In this document: positions 9,315-18,006 of the stretch, piece after piece
Position numbering within the stretch: the first letter of the stretch is position 1
How the letters are laid out: every line of letters begins with the position of its first letter
From: Candidatus Protochlamydia naegleriophila
GTDB taxonomy: Bacteria > Chlamydiota > Chlamydiia > Chlamydiales > Parachlamydiaceae
Reading direction: 5' to 3'
DNA: 64,000 bases
Assembly (NCBI RefSeq): GCF_001499655.1
Contig: NZ_LN879502.1
Span: 2,294,001-2,358,000 of the forward strand
Position numbers and translations under genes: made by a program
Notes under the pieces: generated by a model
Told to the model about the DNA's origin: nothing
Database searches by the model: none
What the model saw: the letters and a program-made list of their open reading frames with translations, nothing else

Positions 9315-11744
9315 CTAATCCACACATGATAGCAATTCTTCTTCAACTTTATCAGAGAGATTCCACCCTTCTTTTTTTTCAATTCTGGAAAGAATCAAGG
9401 TTTCTAATAGCTTAACGGGAGCTAAAGGAGGCTCTTCGGCTAACCCCTGATGGTACAAAACAGTCGACGGCGTTAAACCGGGCAACGTATTAGCTTCGAT
9501 GACGATCATTTTTTCGGTCTGAATATTAAAAAACACATCGATGCGCGCGTAGTTTGCAATCCCAAGTCTCTGTGCCGCCTTTTCGATCAAGTGCTTAATT
9601 TTTTTGGATGCCTGCGCCGAAATAATTGACTCTGGTGGAGGTGTCAAGTTAACCCCTGTTCCCCCTTGAAACTTTTCTTCCAAACTGAGTACCGCCCCTT
9701 CTGCCACGGCAATGCTTGGATTAAGCGCCCGGTAAACTCCATTCAATTCCAACACTCCCACCGTGAGTTCGATCCATCCTTGTTTAGGAGTATGCCTCAG
9801 CACTTGATTTTCAATCGTAATGCGGTCTGTTTCAATGTACGGTTCAATCAAATACTCACCAGATTGGCATGATGGCATCTCGATCACCTCTTTTTGATTC
9901 TCAAAAGAATAGGCTGGGATCGAAGTGATTTTCGATTTAGCGAAACGAAAGTAACGCTCTAAATCCAATCGAGACTGAATCAATACAATTCCTGCTGAAC
10001 AGCCATCTTGGCGAGGTTTTATAATAAATCTCTCACTTTTCAGATCCTGACAAATAGATTTCCATAATGCCTCAAAATCAAGTGTTGGATTGCTCATCAA
10101 CTCATCAACTTGCAAGATTTGCTTAGGAATAGATAAAAGAGAAGGATCTGATAGAAGATTGATAACCTCGCCTGTCAAATACTTATCCATGCAAAGTCTT
10201 GAGGCTTTAGAATCAGATCCATTGTGCTTCAATCCATAGGCCTCTAAACAACTTTGTAGGGTACCATCTTCCCCTTCTCCTCCATGCATTGCAATAAAAA
10301 CAAACGCTTTTTCCTGGCAAGAAAATTGCAGAAATTTCTGTAAGGACATTTTTTCCGGCTGCTGAGAAAATTCGGATTGGATGCCTAAGGCTTGCAAAAT
10401 CTCCTCAAGATAACTAGGAAGGTCCCGGCGCCCTTGCGTAACAGCATTACAATGCTGATGAATTTCTTCTACCGTATGGTCGAGGGTATAGGCATAAGGA
10501 AGCTTCCAAATAAATCCATCCACATCGTAGAAGAAAGGAGTTGGCATGAAACGGCTTGAGCGCAAAAGCTTAAGCCATACATTCGTTCCGCTCATCAACG
10601 ACACTTGCCTCTCGGCATTGCTTCCCCCGAATAAGACGTGCACTGCAGAGCGATTAGTAGAGGAGGACTCTTTTAAAAGCGGCGGTTTGCGATGGTGGCG
10701 TCGACAAGCCTGTTCCACGACGTAATACAAAATTTGTTGATGCGTAAGCCCTAGTAAAGAAGACTGTCTAAACAAAAAGCTATTTTGCTCCAAGCCGCTT
10801 ACGGGATTGATATCGGTAAAATAGAGCGTTCCATCAGACATGAGCCAACCATCTAGGCGGGCAAATTCGCGCATATTGAAGAGTTTAAAAATAGCTTCGA
10901 CTCGTTGCCTGATCGCTTGTGTAATAGAATCTCCAAAGCGAGCTGGTGTATGGTAGGTTGCTTGATTGGTTGGAAGGTATTTCTTGCGATAGTCAAAAAT
11001 TTGATTGTTTTGATAGCTCATTTCGATTTCAGTCGGAACAAGCGCCACGGGAGAACCCTCTCGATTGGCAAAGACCATTACAGTAAACTCACGTCCTTCG
11101 CAAAATGGCTCGACGAGAACTTTTTGAGCAAACCCATTCTCAAAGAGAGCCTGGCTCTTTTGAAGGACCTCTTCAGGTGTGCTAACAGAGGAAACACCAA
11201 TCGAAGATCCCCCAATAGAAGGCTTGACTATGGCTCTTGTCAGGCCATGCATCTCAAAAAATTCGCGAATGCTATCGAGAGCATGAGACATATTTGAAGT
11301 AAGAAGCAGTGATGGAAGGGTTGGGAATCCGGCTTGCTTTAAAACCTTACCAGCACTGTATTTGCAAAACATCTGGCGGCAGCTTGCACTACTAGCTCCA
11401 ACAAAAGGCACACCCATGTCTTCTAAAATAGCTTGCAACTCTCCATCTTCTCCAAACGTGCCATGGATGACTGGAAAAGTAAGGTCTACCGACCGAAGCA
11501 GATCTGCCAATTCCGGCCTATCTAACCGTTTGGCTGTCTGATTCAATTTAAAGTCGAAATCGGCAGGTGTATTCGAATAGAGCTGAGCAGACGACAAGGC
11601 ATAAAAATTTTTGTTGTAGTCGACATAGACAGGAATGATTTCAATGGCTTCGCAAGATAAATGATCCAACACAGAACGGGCTGAATTGAGAGAAATTCCC
11701 CGCTCTTGCGAGGGACCTCCACAAATGAGTGCAATCTTAAACAT
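9315..11744 (-). CDS. ddl: Tandem-fused double D-alanine--D-alanine ligase
   Basis: Two complete Ddl-type ATP-grasp ligases in one 809-residue chain; Ddl normally has about 300-360 residues. Copy 1 (residues 1-350) begins KIALICGGPSQERGISLNSA, has FPVIHGTFGEDGELQ (90-104) and ends its core with DINPVSGLEQNSF (311-323). Copy 2 (from residue 366) begins VHVLFGGSNAERQVSLMSGT, has FIAMHGGEGEDGTLQ (483-497) and the textbook metal-binding end EANTLPGLTPSTV. In copy 1 this end is altered: Asp replaces Glu and PVSG replaces TLPG, though the metal-binding Asn is kept. The product makes the D-Ala-D-Ala dipeptide of peptidoglycan. In Chlamydia, by contrast, ddl is fused to murC. It follows no tight operon; lnt starts 63 bases downstream. 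Confidence 0.93.
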   Translation of the reverse strand: MFKIALICGGPSQERGISLNSARSVLDHLSCEAIEIIPVYVDYNKNFYALSSAQLYSNTPADFDFKLNQTAKRLDRPELADLLRSVDLTFPVIHGTFGEDGELQAILEDMGVPFVGASSASCRQMFCKYSAGKVLKQAGFPTLPSLLLTSNMSHALDSIREFFEMHGLTRAIVKPSIGGSSIGVSSVSTPEEVLQKSQALFENGFAQKVLVEPFCEGREFTVMVFANREGSPVALVPTEIEMSYQNNQIFDYRKKYLPTNQATYHTPARFGDSITQAIRQRVEAIFKLFNMREFARLDGWLMSDGTLYFTDINPVSGLEQNSFLFRQSSLLGLTHQQILYYVVEQACRRHHRKPPLLKESSSTNRSAVHVLFGGSNAERQVSLMSGTNVWLKLLRSSRFMPTPFFYDVDGFIWKLPYAYTLDHTVEEIHQHCNAVTQGRRDLPSYLEEILQALGIQSEFSQQPEKMSLQKFLQFSCQEKAFVFIAMHGGEGEDGTLQSCLEAYGLKHNGSDSKASRLCMDKYLTGEVINLLSDPSLLSIPKQILQVDELMSNPTLDFEALWKSICQDLKSERFIIKPRQDGCSAGIVLIQSRLDLERYFRFAKSKITSIPAYSFENQKEVIEMPSCQSGEYLIEPYIETDRITIENQVLRHTPKQGWIELTVGVLELNGVYRALNPSIAVAEGAVLSLEEKFQGGTGVNLTPPPESIISAQASKKIKHLIEKAAQRLGIANYARIDVFFNIQTEKMIVIEANTLPGLTPSTVLYHQGLAEEPPLAPVKLLETLILSRIEKKEGWNLSDKVEEELLSCVD

Positions 11745-12153
11745 GAGAGAAGCCTAACCAACGAATGTATTTTAATATGAGTGTATTAAGATAACTGTTC
11801 GCAAAAACAGCAACTAAAATTTACATTTAAGCTTAAAATCAAAGTTTTAAAATTCGATTTCATAGCATTTTAAAGAGAATTTAAGCTTAGAGTGTCTGCT
11901 CTTTTCATTCAAACCCCTTTTGCATCTTTACCACAGACCCCAACGCGTAATAGGGGCTGGATTGGAAAAAATAAGCCTTTATCTTAATTTTTTTGCGGCC
12001 TGCTCCTGCCTTTTCACTGCTCAATCAATCTATTTTTTGATCAAAAAAACCCAAAAGATTATTTAAAATAGAACTATTTTATTTTTAATCATTGGAAATA
12101 AACACACATGTAACCATACTCATTCAGTTCAACTTTAATAAAGGATCATTTAA
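11745..12153. other. AT-rich intergenic region upstream of ddl
   Basis: About 400 AT-rich bases without a convincing gene. It must hold the promoter of the minus-strand ddl gene near 11750-11830. No tRNA or strong hairpin was seen. Confidence 0.45.
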
Positions 12154-12390
12154 ATGTTTAATAAAATTAGATCGTACTTTGCGCGATCAGAGTAGGGAAT
12201 TTAAACCGAGAGAGCGCATGGAGTTTCCAGATTTACCTCGCGAACTCATCATGATTATCTTTTCATCTAATACGTAGCCGGACTAATAAATGCCTTTTTA
12301 ATTAATAAAAAATTAAACAAAGAATTGAAGAAATGGGAAAAAGTCAAACTATTTGAAAACTGTATTGCGGCAAAAGGAATGGTCACATGA
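12154..12390 (+). pseudogene. Decayed F-box gene, relative of the next two genes
   Basis: Read across three frames, this stretch gives the N-terminal part of the neighbouring F-box proteins. MFNKIRSYFARSE is in one frame. FPDLPRELIMIIFSSN (the F-box core) is in a second. LINAFLINKKLNKELKKWEK then FENCIAAKG lies in a third. The same order appears in the intact gene at 14217: DLPLEIILLIFSFNS, then ASIINKNINWIVKNS, then LWKCFCQQKSW. Stops and two frameshifts break the frame, and nothing recognisable continues after 12390. It is therefore a dead copy at the head of a row of three. The decay is seen in the sequence; the relationship is by-eye alignment. Confidence 0.65.
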
Positions 12391-12683
12391 TGGGGCCTGT
12401 GAGCAAGAACGTTCGAATTCGACCCGCTTCTAAAAATGAATAAGCGCGTAAGCTGTTATGTCAATTCCCAAACTTTAACAGTACAGAAAAAACGCAAGCG
12501 AACCCACTGGTTTAAAAAATCCTAACCCGATCGGATCAAGTCAAAAAACATAAATCTTATCCTTCATTTTAACCATGCAAACAAATGCCATTCATTTTTT
12601 ACATAGTTAAATTTCATTAATAAAACACTACATTTCCAAGACACTTAAAAATAAAGCAACTAATTAAAATTAATAGGAATACA

Positions 12684-14108
12684 ATGATTGCCCGTTTTCG
12701 ATCACTAATAGAGCAATGCTTTCCCATTTGCACACACACTGCATCCAGTTGTGAAACAGCTCGATCTCCGTATCCTCCCCTTTTAGCGGGGCAAGGAAAG
12801 GACTTGCCCTTTGAGCTGTTTGCGCATATCCTCTCTTTCGTTCCTCCATCCGATTTTCTTAAAAACCATCTCCTCAATAAAACAATTAAAGGCAAGCTCG
12901 AAGAGCGTTCATTATCAGATCTGATTTGGCAAGCCTATTGTGAGAGTAAGAAATGGTCGCAAAGTTCCCATTCAACCGAATCACTTCCTTGGAAAGATGT
13001 GTACCAAAACACCCACATTTTTTTGAATGCAACCCTACCAAATTTATCAAGACAACACTATCAGCAAACCACTTTTTCATTTCCCGTCACTCTGACTCTC
13101 CCTTTCATTAAAGATGAAAAGGTCTACTTGCAAACGGATGGTAAAAACTATTCGATTAATCTAAAGTCCACCCCTCTTTTAGGTGATTCTTCGATTGCAG
13201 ATCAAAAGCAGGTGATCGATTTAAATCCGCATCTAGTATTGAAAGTAACAATACCTAGAAATCAATTGCCATCCGTATCTATTACCCCCTTCATCGAATC
13301 GCGCGATCAAAAGACGCTGGATAGCATCGGGAAAGCCTTTCCTCACTCTTTCAATAAGTTAAGATCCGTTTATCAAGTTAAAGACAAATTTATCAGCCTC
13401 AGCCACGATCCTGCACGCTCCAATACCCTGATGAGTATTCATTCGCTTGAAATTCGGGAGTTTGGTAATCCCATTTTTGAAATGAATGTCAACCCCACCG
13501 GGCAAGAGAACTACACCTTCGATTGTTTCGACGTGAGCACACAAATTTTAGCCGTTGCTCCAGCTGGTCAGAGTGAAATTTTGATCTACGATTTTGAAAA
13601 TGCGGTCTCTCATCTTTTAAAGCATCCAGACACCTTATTAGGCGAGGCATTCATCGATATCTCTCAAGACAACCGCCTGCATTATTTTTACAAGGTTCTC
13701 ATTAAAGATGATTTGGTCATTGCTACAGGAATCAATAAAAACAAGAAGCCTGCGGTTTATGTATGGAATTGGAAGACTCAAACACTTCTCTATGCCTTTG
13801 GCCAAAACACCAAAAGCCCTCTAAAGCTCGAAGCATCGCACTTAAACCACTTATGGAAAAGTGTCATTAGAGTGGAAAATAATAGCTTATTTGTTTGGAT
13901 GGATGCTTCTTTATGCGTTTGGAATTTGGAGGATGGAGAAGACATCGTGCATTTAAAGTTAAACATTAAGAATGAGCTCATCAATCACCTGGCTTTCGTC
14001 GACAATTGTCTTGTGCTCGGCTCAATAAAAAAACTCCACGTATTTAAATTCGACAAGTCATTGAATTGCTCATCAACTCAATGCATCGATTTATCTCAGA
14101 AGCCTTAA
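12684..14108 (+). CDS. F-box protein with WD-like C-terminal repeats
   Basis: 474 residues. An F-box-like segment at about 40-75 (DLPFELFAHILSFVPPSDF, then LLNKTIKGKL) is followed by LIWQAYCESKKWSQ and by WKDVYQNTHIFL. The C-terminal two thirds is rich in beta strands with WD-like signatures, VYVWNWKTQTLLYAF near 355 and LCVWNLEDGEDIVHLKL near 410, suggesting a propeller. F-box proteins of intracellular bacteria act inside the host, where the F-box recruits Skp1 and the SCF ubiquitin ligase; that role here is inference. A close paralogue follows at 14217 and a dead copy precedes. There is no signal peptide, which would fit type III secretion. Confidence 0.8.
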   Translation: MIARFRSLIEQCFPICTHTASSCETARSPYPPLLAGQGKDLPFELFAHILSFVPPSDFLKNHLLNKTIKGKLEERSLSDLIWQAYCESKKWSQSSHSTESLPWKDVYQNTHIFLNATLPNLSRQHYQQTTFSFPVTLTLPFIKDEKVYLQTDGKNYSINLKSTPLLGDSSIADQKQVIDLNPHLVLKVTIPRNQLPSVSITPFIESRDQKTLDSIGKAFPHSFNKLRSVYQVKDKFISLSHDPARSNTLMSIHSLEIREFGNPIFEMNVNPTGQENYTFDCFDVSTQILAVAPAGQSEILIYDFENAVSHLLKHPDTLLGEAFIDISQDNRLHYFYKVLIKDDLVIATGINKNKKPAVYVWNWKTQTLLYAFGQNTKSPLKLEASHLNHLWKSVIRVENNSLFVWMDASLCVWNLEDGEDIVHLKLNIKNELINHLAFVDNCLVLGSIKKLHVFKFDKSLNCSSTQCIDLSQKP

Positions 14109-14149
14109 GCCAGCACTGTGTTTAAAAAGTAACTAAACTTAATACCTAG

Positions 14150-14173
14150 TAGCCATGGCATTATGCCTGGCTA
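14150..14173 (+). terminator. Hairpin after first F-box gene
   Basis: Stem TAGCCA-GGC with GCC-TGGCTA, one bulged T and a five-base loop, lying 42 bases after the stop at 14108. The following run CCCTTTTAAAT is only a weak U-tract, so this is a candidate terminator. Confidence 0.45.
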
Positions 14174-14216
14174 TGCATCCCTTTTAAATAAATTACATTC
14201 ATCATTGTAGGAATAT

Positions 14217-15530
14217 ATGCTATTAAATTGTCTCACATCATTTTTGAAGCGGTTCGGAAGACCTGAACGCATTGATAGAAAAAATGTTGAGAAAGAACGA
14301 TCTGAAAAATCACTTCAAGATCTTCCTTTAGAGATCATTTTACTGATTTTTTCATTCAATTCTGCCACTGAATATGTGAAAGCCTCTATTATTAATAAAA
14401 ATATAAATTGGATAGTGAAAAATAGCTCCGAAGGAGAAAGCCTCTGGAAATGTTTTTGCCAACAAAAAAGCTGGCCACAAAACTGTGAACAACTCAAATG
14501 GGAAGAGATCTATCGCAAGAATCACATTTTCTTAAAACAGATGCGCTCTCATTTAAGCGGCTGCCATAACCGTTCTGTATATACATTTTTTAGAAGAACG
14601 AGCCATTTAACTGTAAAAGGCAACTTGGTCTACCTGCAATCGGACAGTCATTTTCATTCGCTAGATTCTAACCGGCCGCTCCCTAAGCCGCTTCACTCTT
14701 CCGAGACCCCCATTCTTCAAAATAATGAACAGCGCATCGACAACAACCCATACGTGATTGCAAAAATCTCAACTAGCCGAACCTATGTCGAATATGCCAA
14801 CGAAGATATCCCTCAAAAGATCATTTCTGCTTTCCCAACTATGCATAAAAATATAAGACAGGTTTATCAAATAGGAAAGACATTCGTCTCTATTAGCAAT
14901 GACCCTACAAGATCAACCATTGGTCTGGAGCGTATCCATCAGCTTGATATAAGCCAAGATTGCCAATCCATTTTAAAGGTCGATTTAAATCCCAAGAATT
15001 ATGCAACCTACCTCTCCGATTGCATGGACTGCAGCTGCGAAATCATAGCTGTGGCACTCGCAGCAGAGAATGAGATTTCTCTTTACCAGCTGGATGGGGA
15101 GAAAATCGGCGCTTTGAAGCATCCTCATGCAGGTACGCAAACACTAGTTGATTGGAATGAGACGCAGCCTTGCTTTCGCAAGCTTTTAGTAAAAAACGAT
15201 CTAGTCGCAGCCATCTCAGTAGACAGTCAAGGCGAATTAATCATTTACGTGTGGAATTGGAAACAAGAAAGACTCTTGTACGCTCTCACCCCCTCGTTTC
15301 CATGTATTCACCCTCTTATGAACGAAAGCGATAAATTGGCAATCGAAAATAACCTTTTACTGGCTTACATCAGCGGTTACTTATTTGTTTGGAATGTAAG
15401 CGACGGGGAGAACATGGGAAAATTGAAAATTGAGGTCAAATGCCGCACCATTGACAGCCTGACCATGGCGGATCAGCGGATCATCATTAAAACTCCAAAT
15501 CAGCTGCACCTAGTTGAATTTGATCCATAA
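14217..15530 (+). CDS. F-box protein with WD-like C-terminal repeats, paralogue
   Basis: 437 residues, same layout as the gene at 12684. The F-box core is DLPLEIILLIFSFNSATEYVK at about 35-55, followed by SIINKNINWIV, LWKCFCQQKSWP and WEEIYRKNHIFLKQ. C-terminal beta-rich part: VYVWNWKQERLLYAL near 345 and LFVWNVSDGENMGKLKI near 395, then LHLVEFDP at the end. The two proteins align over their whole length but are clearly diverged, so the duplication is not recent. Likely acts in the host cell if secreted; no substrate can be guessed. Its ATG follows GTAGGAATAT, so AGGA acts as Shine-Dalgarno. Confidence 0.8.
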   Translation: MLLNCLTSFLKRFGRPERIDRKNVEKERSEKSLQDLPLEIILLIFSFNSATEYVKASIINKNINWIVKNSSEGESLWKCFCQQKSWPQNCEQLKWEEIYRKNHIFLKQMRSHLSGCHNRSVYTFFRRTSHLTVKGNLVYLQSDSHFHSLDSNRPLPKPLHSSETPILQNNEQRIDNNPYVIAKISTSRTYVEYANEDIPQKIISAFPTMHKNIRQVYQIGKTFVSISNDPTRSTIGLERIHQLDISQDCQSILKVDLNPKNYATYLSDCMDCSCEIIAVALAAENEISLYQLDGEKIGALKHPHAGTQTLVDWNETQPCFRKLLVKNDLVAAISVDSQGELIIYVWNWKQERLLYALTPSFPCIHPLMNESDKLAIENNLLLAYISGYLFVWNVSDGENMGKLKIEVKCRTIDSLTMADQRIIIKTPNQLHLVEFDP

Positions 15531-15572
15531 CTGCAAAGCAACCAGCAGATCGCGTCTCATTTTCATTAATCG

Positions 15573-15608
15573 AAACCAAGCAGAGGACTACACTCCTTTG
15601 CTTGGTTT
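15573..15608 (+). terminator. Strong hairpin after second F-box gene
   Basis: A continuous stem of about 15 base pairs (AAACCAAGCA plus AGGA, pairing with TCCT plus TGCTTGGTTT, with a G-U pair between) and a six-base loop, 42 bases after the stop at 15530. The descending arm ends in GGTTTTG, a modest U-rich tail. Likely terminator. Confidence 0.65.
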
Positions 15609-15701
15609 TGCGACAGTCATCTTTGAAAGAGCGGCCGAATCGGTGAAACATTTGACTACAGAATTTTTAAAGCTTAACTCAGCTTTTTGGGTATAAATCT
15701 C

Positions 15702-15730
15702 TTTCATTCAACTCCGCTCTAGCCTATAAT
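15702..15730 (+). promoter_or_regulatory. Putative sigma-70-type promoter of rsmB
   Basis: A perfect TATAAT at 15725-15730 is preceded, with a 17-base spacer, by TTTCAT at 15702-15707. Transcription would begin at about 15737, one base before the rsmB ATG at 15738. If the promoter is used, the mRNA is leaderless or the true initiation uses another promoter further upstream. Confidence 0.4.
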
Positions 15731-15737
15731 CTCTGGC

Positions 15738-16871
15738 ATGACACAAAAAATACCCTTTCGCGAGCACCATTTATTAACTTTACTCGAAGCTTATGACAAG
15801 CAGACGCTCCCGCTTGACTTATTCATAAGCCACTATTTTCGGGAACACACCGCCTTAGGCTCAAAAGACCGCGCCTTCATAGCCGAAACGATTTATGCTT
15901 TGATTCGTTGGAAAGGGCTGCTCGATTACCTGGTTCCCTATGCTTGCTGGTTGGATCGCTATGAAGCTTTTCAAACGCTTGACCAAGCAGCAATTCAGCA
16001 AAAAACAGACATTCCTTTGCATACGCGCGTGAGCTTTCCCCCTTACCTTTTTAGCCTTTTTGAAGACAACTATGGTACGGATAAAGCGACAGAATTGTGC
16101 TTAATCAGCAACACTCCGGCTCCGACAACAGTGCGGGTCAATGCCCTGAAGACAACACGCGATGCCTTATTGCAGAGCTGGGATTCGCAATACAAGGTTT
16201 CCCCAACCAAAATATCCCCAGACGGGATCGTCTTTCACAAAAAAATTAACTTCTTCGGCCTCCCCGAATTCAAAGAAGGCCTTTTTGAAGTGCAAGATGA
16301 AGGAAGCCAATTACTCGCTCAACTCGTTCGCGTCCAGCCAGGTGATCAATTTTTAGATTACTGTGCAGGATCGGGCGGCAAGACATTGGCCTTAGCTCCT
16401 GCTATGCAGCATAAAGGGCAAATTTACGTTCACGATATTCGCCCCTTTGCCTTGCAAGAAGCACGCAAGCGCCTCAAGCGCGCCGGCATTCAAAACAGTC
16501 AGATTCTTCTTCCTGACAGCCCTAATCTGAACAAGCTGAAAAAGAAAATGAATTGGGTTTTAGTCGATGCACCTTGTACAGGCACCGGAACGCTGCGGCG
16601 CAATCCTGATATGAAATGGAAGTTTGACGAAAACACTCTCCCCCGCCTCATCGGCCAACAAAGAACGATTTTTGAAAAAGCGTTGAGTTTCTTGCATCCA
16701 GAAGGGCGCATCGTCTATGCAACCTGTAGCGTCTTGAAAGAAGAGAATCAGCTGCAACTCGAGCACTTTATTAAGACTTACCAGCTTCAAGTTGAAGGGG
16801 AAATCTTTCAATCGCTCCCGGCTCAAGGAGAAATGGATGGCTTTTTTGGAGTTGTCCTTAAAAGAGCATAA
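15738..16871 (+). CDS. rsmB: rRNA (cytosine-C5)-methyltransferase, RsmB/NOL1-Sun family
   Basis: S-adenosylmethionine-dependent m5C methyltransferase, most likely for 16S rRNA. The 377-residue protein has an N-terminal NusB-like helical part, truncated compared with enterobacterial RsmB (about 430 residues). The catalytic domain follows: SAM loop DYCAGSGGKT (207-216), DAPCTGTGTLRR (Cys280, release cysteine) and YATCSVLKEEN (Cys330, nucleophile). No ribosome-binding site is obvious; a TATAAT lies only eight bases before the ATG. A SurA-like gene follows 33 bases later and rsmA comes next, so the three probably form one unit joining ribosome maturation with an envelope chaperone. An RsmF-type specificity cannot be excluded. 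Confidence 0.9.
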   Translation: MTQKIPFREHHLLTLLEAYDKQTLPLDLFISHYFREHTALGSKDRAFIAETIYALIRWKGLLDYLVPYACWLDRYEAFQTLDQAAIQQKTDIPLHTRVSFPPYLFSLFEDNYGTDKATELCLISNTPAPTTVRVNALKTTRDALLQSWDSQYKVSPTKISPDGIVFHKKINFFGLPEFKEGLFEVQDEGSQLLAQLVRVQPGDQFLDYCAGSGGKTLALAPAMQHKGQIYVHDIRPFALQEARKRLKRAGIQNSQILLPDSPNLNKLKKKMNWVLVDAPCTGTGTLRRNPDMKWKFDENTLPRLIGQQRTIFEKALSFLHPEGRIVYATCSVLKEENQLQLEHFIKTYQLQVEGEIFQSLPAQGEMDGFFGVVLKRA

Positions 16872-16904
16872 TTCTATCATATTGCACAAACCTTAAACGC
16901 CTTA

Positions 16905-17993
16905 GTGATATTCCCATCTATGAAAAAATTTATCTTTATCGGCCTTAGCGCCTTTTTTTTGGGATTGTGTTCTTTAGAAGCTGCCATAGCTGATTCATTA
17001 ATGAGCGCACCTCAGCGAGAAGAGCCCAAAATCTTTATCAACAATCGCATTCTGGCCCGTATCAACGGCAAATCGATTTCTACATTTGACATCGTCAAAA
17101 AAATGGATGTCGCCTTTTACAAGCAATTTCCGCAATACCTTTCTTCATCCGAAGCACGCTACCAATACTATCAATACAACTGGAAGTATACGCTAGAAGA
17201 TCTGATTAACAAAGAACTCATCCTAGCCGATGCTCAAGAAAGCAAGGTTGAAGTCTCGAGCGGCGATGTCAGGCAGGAAATGGAGTCTTCTTTTGGCCCA
17301 AACATCATTGCGAATTTAGATAAGGTAGGGCTCAGCTTCGACGAAGCTGCAAAGATGGTTCAGGGCGATATCCTCTTGCGCCGTATGATCGGTTCACGAG
17401 TCAACGGAAAAGCTTTACGACTTGTAACTCCTGCCAAGGTGCGTAAAACGTATGATGAATTCATACAAGATCCGGCTAATGCCCGCTTAACGATTTGGAA
17501 TTACCGCGTTCTAACCATTAAAGACCGCAACCTGCAAAAATCGGAAGAAATAGCCAAAGCAGCTTACGATCTGCTCATGCAAGGTGTATCTTTGGATGAA
17601 GTTGCCAGCAAACTGAAAGAGCGCAAATTGCTTGGCCGTAAAGGGAAAGCAACTGTTTCAAGTGTCATTAAAAACAATGAAAAAGAACTTTCAAAGGCGT
17701 ACAAGCAAGTTTTAGATGGCATGGACAATGGCATGTACAGCCAGCCCTTTGCCAACAAAAGCCGTGCGGAACATACAACTGTTTATCGCATTTTATACGT
17801 TCAAGAGAAACTGCCTGGCGGCTACCCGACTTTCAAAGAAATGGAAAGCGTCTTAAAAGAACGCTTACTCAACGATGTGGCCGAGCAAGAGACCAACTTG
17901 TACATTGAAAAATTGCGCAAGCATTTTTACATCCGCGATAGCGATTTGCAAGCCATGCTGCCAGCCGATTATCAACCATTTATATTGAAATAA
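16905..17993 (+). CDS. SurA-like periplasmic chaperone
   Basis: 362 residues, or 357 if translation begins at the second ATG (16920, MKKFIFIGLSAFFLGLCSLEA), which gives a cleaner signal peptide. After the signal peptide comes ILARINGKSISTFDIVKKMD (about 48-67), the typical opening of the SurA/PrsA N-terminal chaperone domain. This domain is helical up to about residue 165. The segment YRVLTIKDRN to VYRILYVQEKLPGGYPTFKEME looks like a degenerate parvulin-type PPIase region, and a last helix closes the protein as in SurA. Role: outer-membrane protein folding in the periplasm, inferred. It lies between rsmB and rsmA. Isomerase activity is uncertain. Confidence 0.75.
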   Translation: MIFPSMKKFIFIGLSAFFLGLCSLEAAIADSLMSAPQREEPKIFINNRILARINGKSISTFDIVKKMDVAFYKQFPQYLSSSEARYQYYQYNWKYTLEDLINKELILADAQESKVEVSSGDVRQEMESSFGPNIIANLDKVGLSFDEAAKMVQGDILLRRMIGSRVNGKALRLVTPAKVRKTYDEFIQDPANARLTIWNYRVLTIKDRNLQKSEEIAKAAYDLLMQGVSLDEVASKLKERKLLGRKGKATVSSVIKNNEKELSKAYKQVLDGMDNGMYSQPFANKSRAEHTTVYRILYVQEKLPGGYPTFKEMESVLKERLLNDVAEQETNLYIEKLRKHFYIRDSDLQAMLPADYQPFILK

Positions 17994-18006
17994 GTCACTT
18001 GGTCGT

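Noticed and set aside
11543-11761. Minus-strand frame overlapping the ddl start
   Set aside because: Out of frame inside ddl, whose own start and CGGPSQERG motif are certain.
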